The notes under the pieces: model-generated
What the model saw: the letters and a program-made list of their open reading frames with translations, nothing else
Told to the model about the DNA's origin: nothing
The model's database searches: none
Part shown: piece after piece, positions 60,763-64,000 of the stretch
How the letters are laid out: every line of letters starts with the position of its first letter
How positions within the stretch are numbered: the first letter of the stretch is position 1
Assembly: GCA_003228115.1 (NCBI GenBank)
Contig: QEVV01000009.1
Location: 1 to 64,000, forward strand
Direction of reading: 5' to 3'
Length of the DNA: 64,000 nt
From: Chloroflexota bacterium
GTDB taxonomy: Bacteria > Chloroflexota > Dehalococcoidia > Lucifugimonadales > SAR202-VII-2
Made by a program: the position numbers and the translations under genes

Positions 60763-61869
60763 ATGACCACAACGTCGAGCGCTACGCTTGCTATTGATGC
60801 GGATGCCCATCTCGTAGAGACCGCCGAGACCTGGGAGCATTACGACCTGTCGTCAATGCGGCAATCCAAGGCTGAACAAGCATTGTTCCCCGGTGACCTG
60901 GGAGGGCAGCTCGACAATACCGTGATCCCAGCCGTTGCCGACCCCTACGGCGACCCGTCGGGCGAACGCTGGTTCATTGCTGGGATGGTGCGGGGTAAGA
61001 GGATGCCCTCAAGCCTGCCTGGTATCCCTAACGTGAATGACATTGAGACTCGCCTGTCTTGGATGAGCCAGCAGGGCATCTCTGTGCAGGTGGTCTACCC
61101 CACCATCTTTATGGAACAGGTATCCAACCGGCCCCATATAGAGGTGCCCATTGTCTGGGCTTACATTTCATGGGCTGCTCAGATTTGCAAGGCCAGCGAA
61201 GGACGTCTGCGGTGGATTTGCCCTGTTTCCGTCTTGAGCATCCCCGATGCGTTGGAGCAGATACGTTTCGGGAAGGAAAACGGCGCGTGTGGGGTATTGC
61301 TCGCACCCATTCACGGCGATATGTTGCTGGAAGAGGCTCACTTCTTTCCCATTTACGAGGAGGCGGCACGGTTGGGGATGCCCATCTGCATTCATGCCGG
61401 CAATGCCAACCCGGCCATGACGGAGCTTTTGGGTCAAGACAACCCAGGAGCTTCTTTTTGGCAGTACAAGATCAGCATCACCGCGGCCTTCCAGACGTTC
61501 CTGACGTCCGGCATCCCGCATCAGTTTCCCGGTCTGAGGACTGGGTTCTTCGGCGCGGGCGCCCAGGGCCTTATCTACCCCCTAGGCGAATGGTCTCGAC
61601 GCTTGCGGGCGGACAGCCCGGAAAAGGACTCCAACCCGATGGAAGGCAGGAATCTGTGGGTGACGCTGGCGGGGCATGACGACATCGGTTATATGGTCAA
61701 GCGCTTGGGTTCGGACCACCTTCTTTTAGGTACGGAGTTCGGCCACACCAACGGTGAGTCGGCTCTGCGAGCCTTGAGAAAGGCCCTGGCCGATGGTGAG
61801 ATCACTCAAGAAACTTACGAGAAGATCGTCTGGCACAACCCCAGGGCTTTCTACGGGTTTGAGGACTGA
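60763..61869 (+). CDS. Amidohydrolase family 2 protein, paralog 8
   Basis: A 368-residue Amidohydro_2 hydrolase translated with paralog 7. Motifs: LAIDADAHLVETAETWEHY, SVQVVYPTIFM, WAYISWAAQICK, a barrel His in PICIHAGNANP, RTGFFGAGAQGLIYPL and LLLGTEFGHTNGESAL. Two departures from its paralogs stand out: the final-strand Asp of GTDYGH is Glu (GTEFGH), and the conserved F-x-E of GFLEA is replaced by GFFGA. Active-site chemistry may be altered. Start ATG at 60763. Confidence 0.87.
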   Translation: MTTTSSATLAIDADAHLVETAETWEHYDLSSMRQSKAEQALFPGDLGGQLDNTVIPAVADPYGDPSGERWFIAGMVRGKRMPSSLPGIPNVNDIETRLSWMSQQGISVQVVYPTIFMEQVSNRPHIEVPIVWAYISWAAQICKASEGRLRWICPVSVLSIPDALEQIRFGKENGACGVLLAPIHGDMLLEEAHFFPIYEEAARLGMPICIHAGNANPAMTELLGQDNPGASFWQYKISITAAFQTFLTSGIPHQFPGLRTGFFGAGAQGLIYPLGEWSRRLRADSPEKDSNPMEGRNLWVTLAGHDDIGYMVKRLGSDHLLLGTEFGHTNGESALRALRKALADGEITQETYEKIVWHNPRAFYGFED

Positions 61870-61910
61870 TGGATCTAGCGTGAGGTTCAACGTGTTGGAT
61901 AGGCCGCTGC

Positions 61911-64000
61911 TCAGTGCCAGTCATGGGCTTGGGGCATTTCGAAAGGCACAGGGATGGGCTCGATCTGTGACACCACGACGTTCGTAGTGCCATCCCATCG
62001 AGAGATGGTGCCTTGGGCTTGCAGCACATGGCCGTGGAGCGCTGACTTCTGTTCAGCAAAGACCTGCGGCCACACGACGAGTTGTATGTCACCGTACTCG
62101 TCCTCAATGGTAATGAAGGTTGTGCCGCTCTCCCCGCGAGGGTGCTGCCTGGCGATGGGCCAACCAGCCACCGTGATGACTTCTCCGTCCTTCGCCTGTT
62201 CAACTCCTGTTGTCGTGAGAACGCTTGAGGGAAGGGCTGGTCGTAGGAACTCCATGATGTGTCCTCGCGGGTACATGCCCATCACGCGGTACTCGGCCAG
62301 CATCCTCTCGTAGTCAGTGAAGTCTTCCAACTGAGGCACGTCCTGGTCCATGGACATTGGCAGCACCATCTGGTGTGTGTTGGGGCGTTGATAGAGACCG
62401 GCCTCCCACAGGGCCACCTTTCGGTTCGGCGCCACCGAGTCGAATGCGCCAGCCAGCACCAGCGATTCCACTGTTTGATGTTTCACCCCGGTCCGTTGCA
62501 CCAAGTCACCAACGCTCACATATGGGCCGCTGCGCTCCCGCTCCTCAATGATGGTTTTGGCCAGGGCTTCACCAACGTCTTTGACGTAGCGTAGTCCCAC
62601 AAGGACAGCTGCCTTCACTGGTAGGCAGGTGAAGGCGCTTCGGTTAACACAGGGGTTTCGGAAGGCTACCCCGTGCCGCCGGGCGTCTTCCTTCAGGGCC
62701 TCCAGAGGATAGAAGCCCATAGGCTGGTTGTTCATCAGGGCCACGAAGAACTCCAAGGGGTAATGGCACTTGAGGTAAGCCGCCTGGTAGGCGCTGATGG
62801 CGAAGGCGTAGGAGTGGGACTCCGGGAACATGTAGTGGCCGTTGACCTTGCCGTAGATCTTTCTGGCCACATCCTCCGGCACCCCTTTTTTCATAGCTCC
62901 ATCCCGAAATCGCTCCCAGTACATCTCGATGAGGTGTTCATTGTGGGCCTTGGCGAATGCCCGCCTGATCTCATCTGCCTCAGCGGAGGTCATGCCGGCC
63001 ACGTCCATGATGAGTTGCACCACCTGCTCTTGCCACACGATGATGCCGTAGCCTCGCTCCAAGGCGCGGTTCTCCAGGTAATGGTCGTATTCCCAGGGGA
63101 CACCGTGGCGATAGCGCTCCACAAACTGGGATACCGCGCTGCCCTGCATGCCCACCCCGGGCCGGATGAGGGCCACCTGGTAGGCCAGGTCAACGAAGTT
63201 CCGGGACTTGAGGCGCTGGCCCATCTTGAGTTGTGCTGGGCTCTGCAGTAGGAAGACGCCTGTGGCCCTGCCTGCATTGATTAGGTCGTAGACCTCAGGG
63301 TCTTCCGGATCAACCTGGCTGAGGTCGAGTCTTTGGCCGGTCCGCGCTTCAATGAGGTTTACGGCTTCTTCGATCTGATCCAACACCGGCAGGGAAAGGA
63401 TGTCGATTTTGGCAAAACCGGCGTCGGCGATGCTGTCTTTGTCCCAGTCAAGGATGTACCTGCCTGTAATGGCCCCCTCACGGATAGGCACCATCTCTGG
63501 GATGGGCGATGAGCTGAGGATCATGCCTCCAACGTGCTGCCCCAGCCGCTTGGGCGCTTCGATAAGCTGAGGAGCTAGTTCCAGCAGGTCTCGCCACCCG
63601 GGCATGTTCACCTTGCTGCGATGCTCGGGAGACTGCAGCAACTCAGCCTTGAACTGCTTCGGATCGTGGGCGTGGATGACCTTGGAGACGGCCTTGAGGT
63701 CTTCCTGGGGCAGGCCCATGACCTTCCCCAAGTCGGCGATGACGCCCGACAGGCGATACTTGGTAATGGCACCCGTTAGCACCGCATGCTCAGGCCCGAA
63801 CTGCTTGTGAATCCGGTCGATCAACTGATCGCGCAAGGCCCTTGGGAAGTCGAGGTCTATGTCTGGAAGGGTCTTTGCGTCCTCAGGCAGGAACCGTTCC
63901 AGACTCAGGTTGTAGAGCAGTGGGTCGACATGAGAGATTCCCAGCAAGTATCCGATAACCAGGGCCACAGAAGACCCCCGCCCCCGGCCTGGAGGGCGCA
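61911..64000 (-). CDS. Error-prone DNA polymerase III alpha subunit, DnaE2/ImuC-like (C-terminal ~696 residues)
   Basis: The window holds the C-terminal two-thirds of a C-family polymerase; the frame runs off the right edge with GRGSSVALVIGYLLGI continuing from upstream. Catalytic acidic residues lie in LPDIDLDFPRA. DnaE2-type blocks are QHVGGMILSSSPIPEMVPI, ILDWDKDSIADAGF, QVALIRPGVGMQGSAV, WQEQVVQLIMDVAGM, FPESHSYAFA and QPMGFYPLEALKEDARRHGV, with the C-terminal OB-fold VAGWPIARQHPRGESGTTF that distinguishes DnaE2 from replicative DnaE. It acts in damage-induced translesion synthesis with ImuB in organisms studied; imuA/imuB are not visible here. Confidence 0.9.
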   Translation of the reverse strand, partial: RPPGRGRGSSVALVIGYLLGISHVDPLLYNLSLERFLPEDAKTLPDIDLDFPRALRDQLIDRIHKQFGPEHAVLTGAITKYRLSGVIADLGKVMGLPQEDLKAVSKVIHAHDPKQFKAELLQSPEHRSKVNMPGWRDLLELAPQLIEAPKRLGQHVGGMILSSSPIPEMVPIREGAITGRYILDWDKDSIADAGFAKIDILSLPVLDQIEEAVNLIEARTGQRLDLSQVDPEDPEVYDLINAGRATGVFLLQSPAQLKMGQRLKSRNFVDLAYQVALIRPGVGMQGSAVSQFVERYRHGVPWEYDHYLENRALERGYGIIVWQEQVVQLIMDVAGMTSAEADEIRRAFAKAHNEHLIEMYWERFRDGAMKKGVPEDVARKIYGKVNGHYMFPESHSYAFAISAYQAAYLKCHYPLEFFVALMNNQPMGFYPLEALKEDARRHGVAFRNPCVNRSAFTCLPVKAAVLVGLRYVKDVGEALAKTIIEERERSGPYVSVGDLVQRTGVKHQTVESLVLAGAFDSVAPNRKVALWEAGLYQRPNTHQMVLPMSMDQDVPQLEDFTDYERMLAEYRVMGMYPRGHIMEFLRPALPSSVLTTTGVEQAKDGEVITVAGWPIARQHPRGESGTTFITIEDEYGDIQLVVWPQVFAEQKSALHGHVLQAQGTISRWDGTTNVVVSQIEPIPVPFEMPQAHDWH

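Noticed and set aside
1..64000. CRISPR arrays, tRNA/rRNA genes, insertion sequences or prophage
   Set aside because: No regularly spaced direct repeats, cloverleaf sequences, transposases or phage genes were found by eye; a tRNA search would settle the tRNA point.

Overview
The window looks like a chromosomal segment of a moderately GC-rich, free-living bacterium. The gene mix fits a Chloroflexota of the Dehalococcoidia / SAR202 type: eight Amidohydro_2-family hydrolases, a family III CoA-transferase, arylmalonate-decarboxylase/maleate-isomerase-like proteins, a molybdenum hydroxylase large subunit, LarB, DUF6391 and a DnaE2-type polymerase. This is inferred from gene content only. I see no 16S rRNA, tRNA, phage, insertion sequence or CRISPR array.

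Layout. 1-413 is the start of lipA (minus strand). 718-3589 is an apparent operon of a 23S rRNA methyltransferase fused to Maf, then TatA and TatC. It is followed at 3645-3998 by a small ArsC/Spx-fold redox gene whose catalytic cysteine codon is TGA, with a hairpin just downstream: a strong selenoprotein candidate and the main discovery of the window. 4252-6414 holds a HAD-like protein and MutL. 6494-17112 is metabolic: CapA-like, amidohydrolase, CoA-transferase, seven-bladed BNR protein, EamA exporter, epoxide hydrolase, 2-oxoacid dehydrogenase E1 alpha/beta and a DUF427 protein. 17187-22703 holds an amidohydrolase, a methyltransferase with an apparent ATA start, an SDR-QueD-QueC operon and two tandem racemase-fold genes. 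23051-32410 is mostly housekeeping: response regulator, Lon-family protease, HrcA, sugar transferase, enoyl-CoA hydratase, lipoprotein cytochrome c, LarB and DnaN. 32469-38671 holds an M1 aminopeptidase, an amidohydrolase, a methyltransferase and an MFS transporter.

38949-44169 is a compact locus with two carboxyltransferase-like (HMGL/OadA-type) proteins lacking a biotin domain, a MetE-like zinc protein and a racemase-fold protein. 44202-54178 holds a lipoprotein, a deiodinase-like redoxin, a solitary molybdenum hydroxylase subunit, two amidohydrolases, a flavoprotein disulfide reductase and an amidase with a tiny partner gene. 54383-61869 holds a cytoplasmic periplasmic-binding-fold protein, a broken archaeo-eukaryotic-primase-like gene, four amidohydrolases and an HIBADH-type dehydrogenase. 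61911-64000 is the C-terminal part of a DnaE2-like polymerase.

Themes. The metabolic genes point to oxidative or hydrolytic use of varied organic acids, amides and epoxides through many paralogous enzymes. Recognisable promoters fit TTGACS-N16 to 18-TAnAnT, and several genes have extended -10 boxes. Intergenic regions carry short repeat families (4032-4204, 14120-14160, 45705-45745; 38810-38872 and 48351-48413; 512-612) and several strong intrinsic terminators.
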